From positions 1 through 8,691 of the forward strand of contig JAOUHR010000057.1 of the NCBI GenBank assembly GCA_029884515.1: a stretch of DNA of 8,691 nt. Direction: 5' to 3'. Below the pieces are notes generated by a model. The model was given only the letters and a program-made list of their open reading frames with translations, ran no database searches and had not been told where the DNA came from. Source of the DNA: Gemmatimonadota bacterium. GTDB taxonomy: Bacteria; Gemmatimonadota; Gemmatimonadetes; Gemmatimonadales; Gemmatimonadaceae. The position numbers and the translations under genes are program-made. Below, piece by piece: positions 1-6,471 of this stretch (positions are counted from its first letter, which is position 1; the number at the start of each line of letters is the position of its first letter).

Positions 1-1
1 C

Positions 2-979
2 GTGGTCACGGGTGGCGTCGCCGACACCGTGCCGTTCGGCGTGGTGGTGCCAGCCGGGGGGTGGCCCGCGAGTGCGCCCAACGGCTACGGGGGGACGGAT
101 ACCACCTTCACGGTGCGCAGCCGCACCTGCTCCTTCTCCACCGCGGGCACCTCGGGACGCTGCGACAGCGGCACGATCACCGATCTGGGGAGCTGGCGCT
201 CCTTCGCGGGCTCTGCGGTCTCCGGAGTCCCGTCCACGATCCGGCAGGCGGCGGAACTGCCGTACCTCTGGCCCTTCGGCACTGACCACAACTCCGCGTC
301 GCGCGGCGTGATGAGCGCAGCGGCCGGCCCGATCTTCGTGAGCGGCATCGTGCGCGGCGGGGTGACGCTGCGGGTGGCGGGGAGGGCGAAGATCATCGAC
401 ATGCTCCGCTACGCGGACGATGCCAACGACCCGACGCGCGCGCCCTGCGAGAACGCGTTCGGCCTCGTGGCGTCCGGCGACATCCTGGTGGGCGAGGGGC
501 TCCAGTCGCGCGTGCGCCGTTTCGGGAAGGAGAACGTCCCCGCGTCCGGCAATCTCGACAGCACCTTCACGAGCCTCGTGAGTGGCCGACGGTACTTCGT
601 CCTGGATGGGAGCTTCCTGAGCTCTGGCGGCACCGTGGGCGTCGAGGGGTCCGGGACGATGATGGGCAACACCGCGGAGCAGTTGCCCTGCCCAGAGGAC
701 GGCGGCGGCTCGACGAGCAGCAATGGCGGTTGCCTCACGCTCACCGGGAGCGCCTCGATGCGCACCTACTCGCCGCTCTTCTCGACCTCCACGACGTACT
801 CCGGATTCCGCTATCGTGGCGTCGCCGACCGGTGCCAGCAGACCACGAAGCGGCCGCCGTTCTTCCCGCTCACCAACCGCGTCGTCCTCGTCCGCACGCT
901 CGAGGTGGACCCAAGCCTCGGCCGGACGCCGGCGCGGATCCGCGCGATCCTGATGCGGCTCAAGGGCAAGGCGCTCTAG
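2..979 (+). CDS. C-terminal part of a secreted pilus-associated (PilX/DUF4900-like) protein, 5'-partial
   Basis: The frame is open from the window edge and ends at TAG (977-979), giving 325 visible residues. An in-frame GTG lies at position 2, but no ribosome binding site can be seen and the first residues already look like the interior of a folded domain, so the gene very probably continues upstream, where a signal or pilin-like N-terminal helix would be expected. Residues 111-165 (IFVSGIVRGGVTLRV, then IIDMLRYADD and FGLVASGDILV) resemble the beta-rich 'envelope' segment of PilX-associated and DUF4900-type proteins, which are linked to type IV pilus or pseudopilin clusters. Six cysteines (43, 54, 149, 230, 244, 278) suggest three disulfides and therefore export. 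A low-complexity Gly/Ser stretch spans about 233-243, and the basic C-terminus ends in LKGKAL. The family call is by resemblance only; an unrelated exported beta-rich protein remains possible. No neighbouring pilus gene is visible. Confidence 0.65.
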   Translation: MVTGGVADTVPFGVVVPAGGWPASAPNGYGGTDTTFTVRSRTCSFSTAGTSGRCDSGTITDLGSWRSFAGSAVSGVPSTIRQAAELPYLWPFGTDHNSASRGVMSAAAGPIFVSGIVRGGVTLRVAGRAKIIDMLRYADDANDPTRAPCENAFGLVASGDILVGEGLQSRVRRFGKENVPASGNLDSTFTSLVSGRRYFVLDGSFLSSGGTVGVEGSGTMMGNTAEQLPCPEDGGGSTSSNGGCLTLTGSASMRTYSPLFSTSTTYSGFRYRGVADRCQQTTKRPPFFPLTNRVVLVRTLEVDPSLGRTPARIRAILMRLKGKAL

Positions 980-1004
980 ACCTCCCGCCGCCCCCGCCGC
1001 GGTG

Positions 1005-1025
1005 GGTGAGGGATTCCCCATCACC
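1005..1025 (+). terminator. Imperfect hairpin after the pilus-associated gene, possible terminator
   Basis: GGTGA-GGG (1005-1012) can pair with CCC(C)-A-TCACC (1016-1025) around a short ATT loop, with a small bulge in the right arm. It lies 26 bp after the TAG of the preceding gene. There is no T-tract, and an overlapping alternative hairpin, CACCG-ATAC-CGGTG (1022-1035), could form instead. A terminator role is inferred from position only. Confidence 0.3.
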
Positions 1026-1166
1026 GATACCGGTGTCGCGGCATAAGGCCTGCGCGAGCGGGCCCCTAGCGTCCCGCGGCCGCGCTACCCTTCCGGGCGT
1101 CCCGTTGTCGTTGGGTCGTCCACGAGCGCCCGTCCTCCCCGCCCGTGACCGACAACGAGATCATCG

Positions 1167-1194
1167 CTGAGCTACTGCGGCTGAGCTACTGCGG
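1167..1194. repeat. Perfect 14-bp tandem duplication
   Basis: CTGAGCTACTGCGG occurs at 1167-1180 and again, with no mismatch, at 1181-1194. On the minus strand each unit contains TAGCTCAG, which is like the 5' D-arm sequence (box A) of tRNA genes, but no matching D-stem, anticodon arm or T-arm follows. It is a recent duplication in noncoding DNA, possibly of a tRNA-derived fragment. Confidence 0.85.
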
Positions 1195-1264
1195 GGCGAC
1201 GTGCGGGCTCCAGGACGAGGCGCGCGATCTGACGGGCGGCGCGGACGATGGACGGAGGAGGCCC

Positions 1265-1900
1265 CTACTGTCTCCCGTCTCCCGTCTGCCTCAACTCCAA
1301 CTGCCCCGGATCCGCCGGCGCCACGGCATGGCACGCCCGGCACCGCGCCTCGTAGGCTTCCGCGCCGCCGACCATCACCGTGGGGGAGTCGTAGGCCGCG
1401 GGCTTGCCGTCGATGAGCCGCTGGTTCCGGCTGGCGGGCGCGCCGCAGAGCACGCAGATGGCGTGGAGCTTGTCCACCACCTCCGCGACGCACATGAGCT
1501 GCGGCATGGGACCGAAGGGTTCGCCGCGGAAGTCCGTGTCGGTGCCGGCGAGGATCACCCGGCGGCCGCGGAGCGCCAGGTCGCTCGCGATGGCCACGAT
1601 GCCGGCGTCGAGGAACTGCACCTCGTCGATGGCGATCACCTGCGCGAGCGGATCGAGGCGGAGCGCGATCTGGTGCGAGGAGTCGACTGGCACCGCCTCG
1701 ATCGTGCGGCCGTCGTGGCTCCCCACGGCGAACACGCCGCCGGCATAGCGGTTGTCCAGGTGTGACTTGAAGACCTGCACGCGCTTCTTGGCGATCATCG
1801 ACCGGCGCACGCGCCGGATGAGCTCCTCGCTCTTCCCGCTGAACATCACGCCGGCGATCACCTCGATCCAGCCGCCGGTCAGTTGGAACGATCCGGTCAC
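1265..1900 (-). CDS. tdk: Thymidine kinase, type II (tetrameric, zinc-binding)
   Basis: This 211-residue protein phosphorylates thymidine to dTMP with ATP, in the cytosolic pyrimidine salvage pathway. The N-terminus matches the family (GWIEVIAG), followed by the P-loop GVMFSGKS (residues 17-24). The Walker B/catalytic segment IDEVQF (91-96) contains the expected general-base Glu (E93). The ATP-binding strand [14 protein letters not shown] is at 118-130. Four cysteines in two CxxC pairs (C149/C152 and C187/C190) form the structural zinc site that flanks the lasso loop closing over thymidine. Length is normal for the family. The start is GTG (1900-1898), overlapping the TGA of the upstream pseudo-helicase gene as GTGA, so translation is probably coupled. 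The stop is TAG. The extreme C-terminus is encoded by a heptamer repeat. All catalytic residues are present, so it should be active. Confidence 0.97.
   Translation of the reverse strand: MTGSFQLTGGWIEVIAGVMFSGKSEELIRRVRRSMIAKKRVQVFKSHLDNRYAGGVFAVGSHDGRTIEAVPVDSSHQIALRLDPLAQVIAIDEVQFLDAGIVAIASDLALRGRRVILAGTDTDFRGEPFGPMPQLMCVAEVVDKLHAICVLCGAPASRNQRLIDGKPAAYDSPTVMVGGAEAYEARCRACHAVAPADPGQLELRQTGDGRQ
1270..1287. repeat. Heptamer tandem repeat at the 3' end of tdk
   Basis: GTCTCCC is repeated head to tail at 1270-1276 and 1277-1283, followed by a partial copy at 1284-1287. On the minus strand it codes for the last residues of thymidine kinase (TGDGRQ). Because the unit is 7 bp, gain or loss of a copy by slippage would shift the frame and alter only the dispensable-looking C-terminal tail. 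Confidence 0.75.
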
Positions 1901-3213
1901 CGCGGACCCCGCGGGCCTCGGGGCCCACGGTCATCATCGCGGCGGGGGCCGCGCGGCTTGTCGCCGCGCGGGCCGAACCCCTTGGGCTTCTCGCCACGGG
2001 GGGAGAACGGCCGCGGGCGGGGCGGACGATCGCCCGCGCCCTCGGCCTCGCGCGAGCGCTGCGCCTCCTGCATCACCGTGCGCACCCGCACCTCCGCGGT
2101 GCGCACGAGCTCGGCCTGCGCGGCGCGCGTGCGCTCCAGCAACCGGAGCGCGGCCGCGGCGATCTCAAGGCCGTCGTGCTCGCCGAGCAGGGGCTCGAGC
2201 ACGAGCACTTCGCGCGTCGGCACGCCCTCGGCCAGCGTCTCGCGCAGCTCGGCCCGGACGCGCGCGTCGGCGGCGCGGGCGCGCAGCACGGCCGTCTTGC
2301 CGGCGAAGGGCTGCGGTTCGGTGGCACCCGCGAGCTGGCGGAGCGCCGGCAGCTCACGCGAGGAGATGATCGCCGCGACGGTCGAGGGCTGCGCCGCGAC
2401 CACGGCGGCCCACACCGGCGCCGCCGGCACACCCAGGAGCACCACCAGCGACGTGTTCGGTGCGACGGTGTCCGTGGTGACGGTCGCGAGCGTCTCGTCC
2501 CGGTAGCCCAGGGCCGCGAGGAGTGTGCGGGTCTCGGTCACGGCCCGCGGGTCCGCGGCGACGATCGTCGCCGAGGGCGCATCCATCTCGTCGAGCACCG
2601 TTGGGAGGGCCTCGAGCGGCGTCCCGCGCACGGCGAGGTACTTCACGACCGGCACGGTCGCGGCGTCGGCGTCCGGGGCCGCGTCCTCCGTCACGCGCCG
2701 TGCCCTGTGCAGGTAGCGCTCGAGCAACGCTTCCACGCCCGGCGTCGGGGCCAGCGCGGTGAGCACCCGTGCGGCGGTGCGCGGCACCTCGGCCATCACG
2801 GCCGCGAGATCGGCGTCGTCCGCATCGAGTTCGTCGGCGGCCGCGAAGAGCACCGTCGCCACGCCGTCGAGCTTGAGGACCGAGGCGATCAACGCCGGCG
2901 CGAGTGCGCCGCAGGAGCCCACGACCACCTGTGTGGGTCCGGTGGCGAGGAGGCGCTTGGCGCGGGCAGGACTCGTGGCCGCCACCACGCGGAGGCCCGC
3001 GGCGGCCGGGAGCGTGGCGACGGCGCGGGCGAACCCGAGCGTGGCGAGCGCGTCGGGAACGATCACGAGGAGCTGCGGACGGTCCGCGTCCTTCGCCACG
3101 CGCTCGAACGCCGGCGCGGTCGCGCGGGCGACGCGGCTCCAGTCGGGAGGCAGGAAATGCGCCACGTGGGCGGAGCGGACGGAGCCAGCCGTCGCGCGCT
3201 CGGAGACAGTCAC
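1897..3213 (-). CDS. Degenerate DEAD-box helicase-like protein (DeaD/CsdA type) with Arg/Gly/Pro-rich tail
   Basis: This 438-residue protein keeps the outline of a DeaD-type RNA helicase but not its catalytic motifs. The strand [15 protein letters not shown] (48-62) sits where motif Ia (PTRELA) belongs. SPARAKRLL (81-89) matches motif Ib, and [15 protein letters not shown] (115-129) ends where DEAD should be. No Q motif and no Walker A are visible in the short N-terminus. Residues 188-295 resemble the second RecA domain without its HRIGRTGR motif. [19 protein letters not shown] (342-360) closely resembles the DeaD helical region after the core. The tail 396-438 is rich in PRG units, typical of RNA-binding extensions. 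The GTG start at 3213 is chosen because a GAGGT ribosome binding site lies about 7 bp upstream; the frame stays open further upstream only because of GC bias. It overlaps tdk by 4 bp. I infer an RNA-binding or scaffolding role without ATP-driven unwinding. Being an operon partner of tdk does not by itself indicate function. Confidence 0.8.
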   Translation of the reverse strand: MTVSERATAGSVRSAHVAHFLPPDWSRVARATAPAFERVAKDADRPQLLVIVPDALATLGFARAVATLPAAAGLRVVAATSPARAKRLLATGPTQVVVGSCGALAPALIASVLKLDGVATVLFAAADELDADDADLAAVMAEVPRTAARVLTALAPTPGVEALLERYLHRARRVTEDAAPDADAATVPVVKYLAVRGTPLEALPTVLDEMDAPSATIVAADPRAVTETRTLLAALGYRDETLATVTTDTVAPNTSLVVLLGVPAAPVWAAVVAAQPSTVAAIISSRELPALRQLAGATEPQPFAGKTAVLRARAADARVRAELRETLAEGVPTREVLVLEPLLGEHDGLEIAAAALRLLERTRAAQAELVRTAEVRVRTVMQEAQRSREAEGAGDRPPRPRPFSPRGEKPKGFGPRGDKPRGPRRDDDRGPRGPRGPR

Positions 3214-3363
3214 AGCGAGACCTCGGTTTTCAATGGCGCGCACCTGAGCGCGCAAGTATCGTTCGTCGAGCGTCGAAATATAGTCGGTCCCCGGCCGTTC
3301 CCGGTCCGCTCCCCCTCCTGGCCACCACTCGCTCCCTCCTCGCGCCCCCGAGGACACGCCCTC
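3214..3363. promoter_or_regulatory. Divergent promoter region between the pseudo-helicase/tdk operon and the aminotransferase
   Basis: This 150-bp gap separates two divergent genes. Its only AT-rich patch (3276-3284) holds two overlapping -10-like hexamers: TATAGT (3279-3284) for the plus strand and TATATT (complement of 3277-3282) for the minus strand. No convincing -35 box lies 16-18 bp from either. Ribosome binding sites are clear on both sides: GAGGA at 3350-3354 before GTG 3364, and GAGGT before GTG 3213 on the minus strand. If the hexamers are used, leaders would be roughly 55-75 nt. Confidence 0.4.
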
Positions 3364-4569
3364 GTGCCTGACGGACCCCCCTTTCGCCCCTCGGCGAACA
3401 TCGCGGACCTGCGCGAATCGGCGACCATCGCGGCCTCCCAGCGCGCGAAGGCGCTCAAGTCCGCGGGTCGCGAGATCATCGATCTCGGCGCCGGCGAACC
3501 CGATTTCGACACGCCGGCGGTCATCCGCGAAGCCGCGAAGGCCGCGCTCGACGCGGGCGCCACGCGCTACACGGCCATCGAGGGGATCCTCGCCCTCCGC
3601 GAGGCCGTCGCCCGGGAAGCGAACGCGAGCTGGCGGGGCGGGGCGCCCATCACGCCGGCCGAGGTCGTCGTCTCCACCGGCTCCAAGCAGTCGCTCTACA
3701 ACGCCTGCATGGTGCTCTTCGGCCCGGGTGACGAAGTGCTCGTGCCCACGCCGAGCTGGACCAGCTATTTCGAGATGGTGGGACTCGCGCGGGCGACGGC
3801 GGTGGAGGTGCACGGGGATCCCGCGCGCGGCTTCAAGGTGGACCCCGAACGACTCGGGCGGCACGCGACGCCGCGGACGCGCGGCCTCATGCTCAACTCC
3901 CCGAGCAACCCGACCGGCTCGGTCTATTCGCGGGACGAGCTGCGGGCGATCCTCGACCTCGCCGCGTCGCGCGGCTGGTGGGTGATCAGCGACGAGATCT
4001 ACGTGCGCATCGCCTACGGAGATCCCGCGTCCGGCGCGCTCGCGGTCGCCGAGCGGCGCGACCACCTGGTGGTGGTGAATGGTGTCGCGAAGGCCTACGC
4101 GATGACGGGGTGGCGCGTGGGGTGGGCGATCGCGCCGGCGCCGGTCGCGAAGGCGATGACGGCACTGCAGTCGCACACCACGTCGAACGCGACCACGGTG
4201 GCGCAGCACGCGGCGCTCGCGGCGCTCACGCTCGGCGAACCGGTGGAGCGCGCGGTTCGGGAGATGGTGGCCGAGTTCCGCGCCCGGCGCGACGCGGCGC
4301 TGCCGATCCTCAAGGCGGGAGGACTCACCGTCCTCCCGCCCGAGGGCGCCTTCTATTTCTACCTCAAGGCCCCCGGTGCGGGCTCCGTGCCGGACGCCGG
4401 GTCCGCGTTCACGCTGCGGCTGCTCGAGGAGTTCGACGTGGCGGTGGTGCCGGGCGCCGCGTTCCGCACGCCGGACTGGTTCCGGATCTCGTATGCGGCG
4501 GAGCGCGCGCAGGTGGTCGAGGCGTGCCGGCGCGTGGTGCGGGCAGCCGCGTCTCATCCGGGCGCGTGA
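3364..4569 (+). CDS. Class I PLP-dependent aminotransferase, bacterial aspartate aminotransferase (I-beta) type
   Basis: This 401-residue cytosolic enzyme belongs to fold-type I PLP aminotransferases. Visible landmarks, in order, are GAGEPDF (42-48), STGSKQSLYN (104-113), NSPSNPTG (178-185), SDEIY (209-213, with the Asp and Tyr that contact PLP), VNGVAKAYAMTGWRVGW (238-254, with Schiff-base Lys243), PEGAFYFYL (326-334), and FRISYA (373-378, with Arg374 for the substrate alpha-carboxylate). The AKAYAMTGWR form and the length of about 400 are typical of the Thermus-like aspartate aminotransferase group. The Lys in GSKQ occupies the place linked to dicarboxylate recognition in that group, so aspartate, glutamate or prephenate are the likeliest substrates. 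Other amino acids cannot be excluded. The GTG start follows GAGGA (3350-3354) by 9 bp, and translation further upstream would be antisense to the neighbouring gene. It appears to be monocistronic, ending at a strong hairpin. Confidence 0.93.
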   Translation: MPDGPPFRPSANIADLRESATIAASQRAKALKSAGREIIDLGAGEPDFDTPAVIREAAKAALDAGATRYTAIEGILALREAVAREANASWRGGAPITPAEVVVSTGSKQSLYNACMVLFGPGDEVLVPTPSWTSYFEMVGLARATAVEVHGDPARGFKVDPERLGRHATPRTRGLMLNSPSNPTGSVYSRDELRAILDLAASRGWWVISDEIYVRIAYGDPASGALAVAERRDHLVVVNGVAKAYAMTGWRVGWAIAPAPVAKAMTALQSHTTSNATTVAQHAALAALTLGEPVERAVREMVAEFRARRDAALPILKAGGLTVLPPEGAFYFYLKAPGAGSVPDAGSAFTLRLLEEFDVAVVPGAAFRTPDWFRISYAAERAQVVEACRRVVRAAASHPGA

Positions 4570-4573
4570 TCCC

Positions 4574-4608
4574 GCGGCGGGGCGCGCTGCCACCACGCGC
4601 TCCGCCGC
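4574..4608 (+). terminator. Strong GC hairpin, probable terminator of the aminotransferase gene
   Basis: GCGGCGGGGCGCG (4574-4586) pairs with CGCGCTCCGCCGC (4596-4608) over 13 bp, all Watson-Crick except one G-T wobble, around a 9-nt loop. It starts 4 bp after the aminotransferase TGA. No T-tract follows, so it is either a U-less terminator, as is common in GC-rich genomes, or a 3'-end mRNA stabiliser. Confidence 0.6.
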
Positions 4609-4658
4609 ACTCGTCGGCTCCTGCTGGCAGATTTCGGCTGACGGCGCGGCCGCACGCG

Positions 4659-4675
4659 GGCGCCACCGTGGCGTC
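4659..4675 (+). promoter_or_regulatory. Short hairpin in the leader just before the 4696 gene
   Basis: GGCGCCA (4659-4665) can pair with TGGCGTC (4669-4675) over 7 bp including one G-T wobble, closing on a 3-nt loop. It ends 10 bp before the GGAGGAG ribosome binding site (4686-4692). It could affect translation of the downstream gene or be a second transcript-end structure, but may be chance in such GC-rich sequence. Confidence 0.25.
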
Positions 4676-4695
4676 ACCCTGACCTGGAGGAGATC

Positions 4696-5202
4696 GTGTC
4701 GCTCGAGGTGCGGCTGGAGGAGATCGGCGAACAGGAACTGCCGCCCGTGGACTATCGGTGGGACCCCGACACCGACATCCTCACGGCGGCGCTCCGCCCC
4801 ACCGGCGTGAGCGAGGGACTCTCGGGCTCCGTCGACATCCAGGGCTCCGACGGTTCGTGGCTCATGCTCGAGGTCGCCTCGGGGCGACTCGCCTCGGTGG
4901 AGGTCGCCGTCTGGCCCGACGTCAGGACGGTGGACGCGCTCACCCCTCCGCCCGACGCCGGCGCGGTCCGCCTCCGCATCCCCTCGCGTCCCTCGCAGCC
5001 GGGGCTGGCGGCCGTTGAGGTGGACACGGCGATCCGGGCGGTAGCCGACAAGGCGGAGCAGACGATACACTTCCGCATCGGCGCGCAGCGCTCGTCCCGG
5101 GCGCTGCGCGTGGCCCGCGACCTCCTGGTGGAGGTGGACGCACGCTCGCGCATCGCGGGTCTCTGGCTCCTGAAGGTTCCCCCGTTCCCGGCCACGCCAT
5201 GA
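4696..5202 (+). CDS. Hypothetical protein with two similar DUF2283-like halves
   Basis: This 168-residue soluble protein has no signal peptide, membrane segment or recognisable catalytic motif. The N-terminal half contains DYRWDPDTDILTAAL (19-33), then SWLMLEVASGRLASVEVAVW (54-73), which resembles the DUF2283 pattern (Y-D-x-E-x-D-x-L-x-I-x-L, then a hydrophobic strand and a turn). The C-terminal half repeats the theme: TIHFRIG (123-129), then DLLVEVDARSRIAGLWLL (142-159). I infer an internal duplication giving two small beta sheets. The GTG start is supported by GGAGGAG at 4686-4692. Its TGA overlaps the ATG of the next gene as ATGA, so the two are translated together and may act together. 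Function is unknown, and the DUF2283 link is by eye. Confidence 0.72.
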   Translation: MSLEVRLEEIGEQELPPVDYRWDPDTDILTAALRPTGVSEGLSGSVDIQGSDGSWLMLEVASGRLASVEVAVWPDVRTVDALTPPPDAGAVRLRIPSRPSQPGLAAVEVDTAIRAVADKAEQTIHFRIGAQRSSRALRVARDLLVEVDARSRIAGLWLLKVPPFPATP

Positions 5203-5477
5203 TCACCACCATCGTCCTCATCCAAGCCGAACCGCGCCTGATCCCGAAGTGCGCGGTCGCCCTCGCCGGTATCGAGGGCGTGACGGACGTCTACTCGGTG
5301 AGCGGGGAGTGGGACCTCGTGGTGCTGGTGAAGGTCGCCGACTACGAGGACATCGCGCGGATCGTGACGGAGAAGTTCCCGACGGTGCCGGGCATCGTGC
5401 GCACGACGACACTCACGGCGTTCCGCGCCTACTCGAAGGCCGACCTGGAGCAGGCCTGGGACATGGGGATCGACTGA
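5199..5477 (+). CDS. Stand-alone Lrp/AsnC ligand-binding (RAM) domain protein
   Basis: These 92 residues cover only the effector-binding half of Lrp/AsnC regulators; no helix-turn-helix precedes it. Typical features are the N-terminal strand TTIVLIQAE (3-11), a helix through about residue 25, GVTDVYSVSGEWDLVVLVKV (27-46) with the family's G-(E/D)-(W/Y)-D-L turn, helix YEDIARIVTEKF (49-60), and the closing strand GIVRTTTLTAF (65-75). Proteins of this kind assemble as dimers and rings through the beta sheets and bind amino acids or similar small molecules. Without a DNA-binding domain it may modulate a full-length Lrp partner or act as a metabolic sensor. The upstream aminotransferase makes an amino-acid ligand plausible, but a hairpin and a 126-bp gap separate them. 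The ATG overlaps the preceding TGA by 4 bp. Confidence 0.9.
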   Translation: MITTIVLIQAEPRLIPKCAVALAGIEGVTDVYSVSGEWDLVVLVKVADYEDIARIVTEKFPTVPGIVRTTTLTAFRAYSKADLEQAWDMGID

Positions 5478-5486
5478 GGGCACGGC

Positions 5487-5508
5487 GCGCGCCGGGGGAT
5501 CGGCGCGC
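5487..5508. terminator. Bidirectional GC hairpin between convergent genes
   Basis: GCGCGCCG (5487-5494) pairs with CGGCGCGC (5501-5508) over 8 bp with a 6-nt loop (GGGGAT). It fills the 40-bp gap between the stop codons of the RAM-domain gene and the lipoprotein gene. A second hairpin, GCCGGC-TAGC-GCCGGC (5513-5528), overlaps the lipoprotein stop codon. Neither has a T-tract. Confidence 0.5.
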
Positions 5509-5517
5509 CGGAGCCGG

Positions 5518-6471
5518 CTAGCGCCGGCCGTCCGCGTTCTTCGACAGGCACCACTCCATGCTCTTGCGGAAGGCCTCTTCCCACTTGCCGCCCGCGTACT
5601 TCAGGATGACGATCTCCGGCACCGCAGCATAGCGCCACTGCTCGAGGATGATCTCGTCCACGCCATCCCCGTCCAGGTCGACGTGGTTGGCGACCCGCTG
5701 GAATTCCACGGTGCGGGCCTCGCCGTTGGAGAGGTGCGTGTAACTCGTGTTCTGCGTCCCGGAGGAATCCTCCGCGAGCACGAGGAGCATCGTGGTGTGC
5801 CCGGCGCCCGGGCCCGCGTCGCCCGCGTTGGGATCGATGTAGCTGGCGAGGAGGGTGCGCCCATTCGGCCCCGCGCCGGTGCGCAGCCAGCGGGAGATGA
5901 AGTCGAGCTTCTCGGTCTCCTCGCGACCCACGCCGCGCGACGAGGCGACCGCATTCGCGAGGGTGCGGGCGACGGCCGAGGCATCCGGCGGGAGCGCGGG
6001 CCCCGGCTTCGGCTGCGCGAGTGGCGTGCTCGAGGCGAGGAACTCGACGGTCTCCTCGGTGGGGATGGTCGCCTGCAGTCGCACCTCGGCCTGGGGCACC
6101 ACTTCACGGCAGCCGGGCAGGGTGTAGAGCGCCGGCTCGTCCTTGGGCCACATCCCGCGCACGACCTCCACCGCGCCAACGTCGGCCCCGTCGCGGTACA
6201 TGGGCAGCCGGCCGCCGGCGCCGAAGTACGTGGAGTCGAGCGCGCGCCAGCCCTCCTGGTCGAGCGCGATCGGCTGGAGCCCGCCGCCGATCAACACGGC
6301 GATCGGCGCCGCCTTGGGTTCGTCGCGCGCGCCGTACACCTGGAAGAGCACGGCGCTGGCCTGGCTCATGTCGGTGAGCGGGACGGCCGGGGTGGCGTCC
6401 TCCTCCTCCTTCGGCTTGTCGCAGGCGAGGGCCAGGAGTAGGATGCTCGCGATGATCACGGGACGGCGCAT
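5518..6471 (-). CDS. Putative lipoprotein with EF-hand-like calcium loop
   Basis: This 317-residue protein begins with a short basic segment and hydrophobic stretch, RRPVIIASILLLALAC, ending at Cys17, which fits a lipoprotein signal peptide although the -3 residue is Ala. Asp at +2 would mean inner-membrane retention by the E. coli rule, which may not apply here. An acidic linker (KPKEEED) follows. The rest has no family I recognise. Near the C-terminus, HVDLDGDGVDEIILEQW (263-279) is a DxDxDG calcium-binding loop of the FG-GAP/integrin type, followed by PEIVILKYAGGKW (285-297), as in single 'VCBS-like' repeats that report on a value stored with the protein. Two further cysteines (121, 308) could form a disulfide, in line with a location outside the cytoplasm. 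The ATG at 6471 has no Shine-Dalgarno sequence; the gene looks leaderless. The stop is TAG. It converges on the RAM-domain gene. Confidence 0.8.
   Translation of the reverse strand: MRRPVIIASILLLALACDKPKEEEDATPAVPLTDMSQASAVLFQVYGARDEPKAAPIAVLIGGGLQPIALDQEGWRALDSTYFGAGGRLPMYRDGADVGAVEVVRGMWPKDEPALYTLPGCREVVPQAEVRLQATIPTEETVEFLASSTPLAQPKPGPALPPDASAVARTLANAVASSRGVGREETEKLDFISRWLRTGAGPNGRTLLASYIDPNAGDAGPGAGHTTMLLVLAEDSSGTQNTSYTHLSNGEARTVEFQRVANHVDLDGDGVDEIILEQWRYAAVPEIVILKYAGGKWEEAFRKSMEWCLSKNADGRR
6416..6444 (+). promoter_or_regulatory. Putative leaderless promoter of the NurA-like/HerA operon
   Basis: TTGTCG (6416-6421), a 17-bp spacer, and TAGGAT (6439-6444) form a sigma-70-like element with 4/6 matches in each box. 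The -10 is a TANNNT sequence 7 bp before ATG 6452, so the transcript would start at or next to that ATG. The whole element lies inside the start of the divergent lipoprotein gene. Positional evidence only. Confidence 0.4.

Larger units (their letters stand above)
980..1264. other. Convergent intergenic region without a recognisable gene
   Basis: This 285-bp gap lies between the stop codons of the pilus-associated gene and thymidine kinase. It contains the hairpin at 1005-1025, an alternative hairpin at 1022-1035 and a tandem duplication at 1167-1194. A short open frame starts at GTG 1145 but has no ribosome binding site and runs antisense into thymidine kinase, so it is not called as a gene. 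I see no T-tract terminator on either strand. Confidence 0.6.

Noticed and set aside
1141..1200. Possible tRNA gene on the minus strand around the TAGCTCAG sequences
   Set aside because: No D-stem partner, anticodon stem or GGTTCGA-type T-arm is found at the right distances.
1145..1765. Plus-strand open frame of 206 codons starting at GTG 1145
   Set aside because: It has no ribosome binding site and most of it is antisense to thymidine kinase, whose motifs are unmistakable.
2176..3363. Upstream extension of the aminotransferase frame over the pseudo-helicase gene
   Set aside because: Same register artefact: the extra 396 residues are antisense low-complexity sequence, and the family's length fits the start at GTG 3364.
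3214..5070. Continuation of the pseudo-helicase reading frame for about 620 further codons antisense to the aminotransferase
   Set aside because: It runs antisense, in exact codon register, to a clear aminotransferase. GC-rich codon use avoids TTA, CTA and TCA, so antisense stops are rare. The upstream translation shows no domain, while GTG 3213 has a good ribosome binding site.
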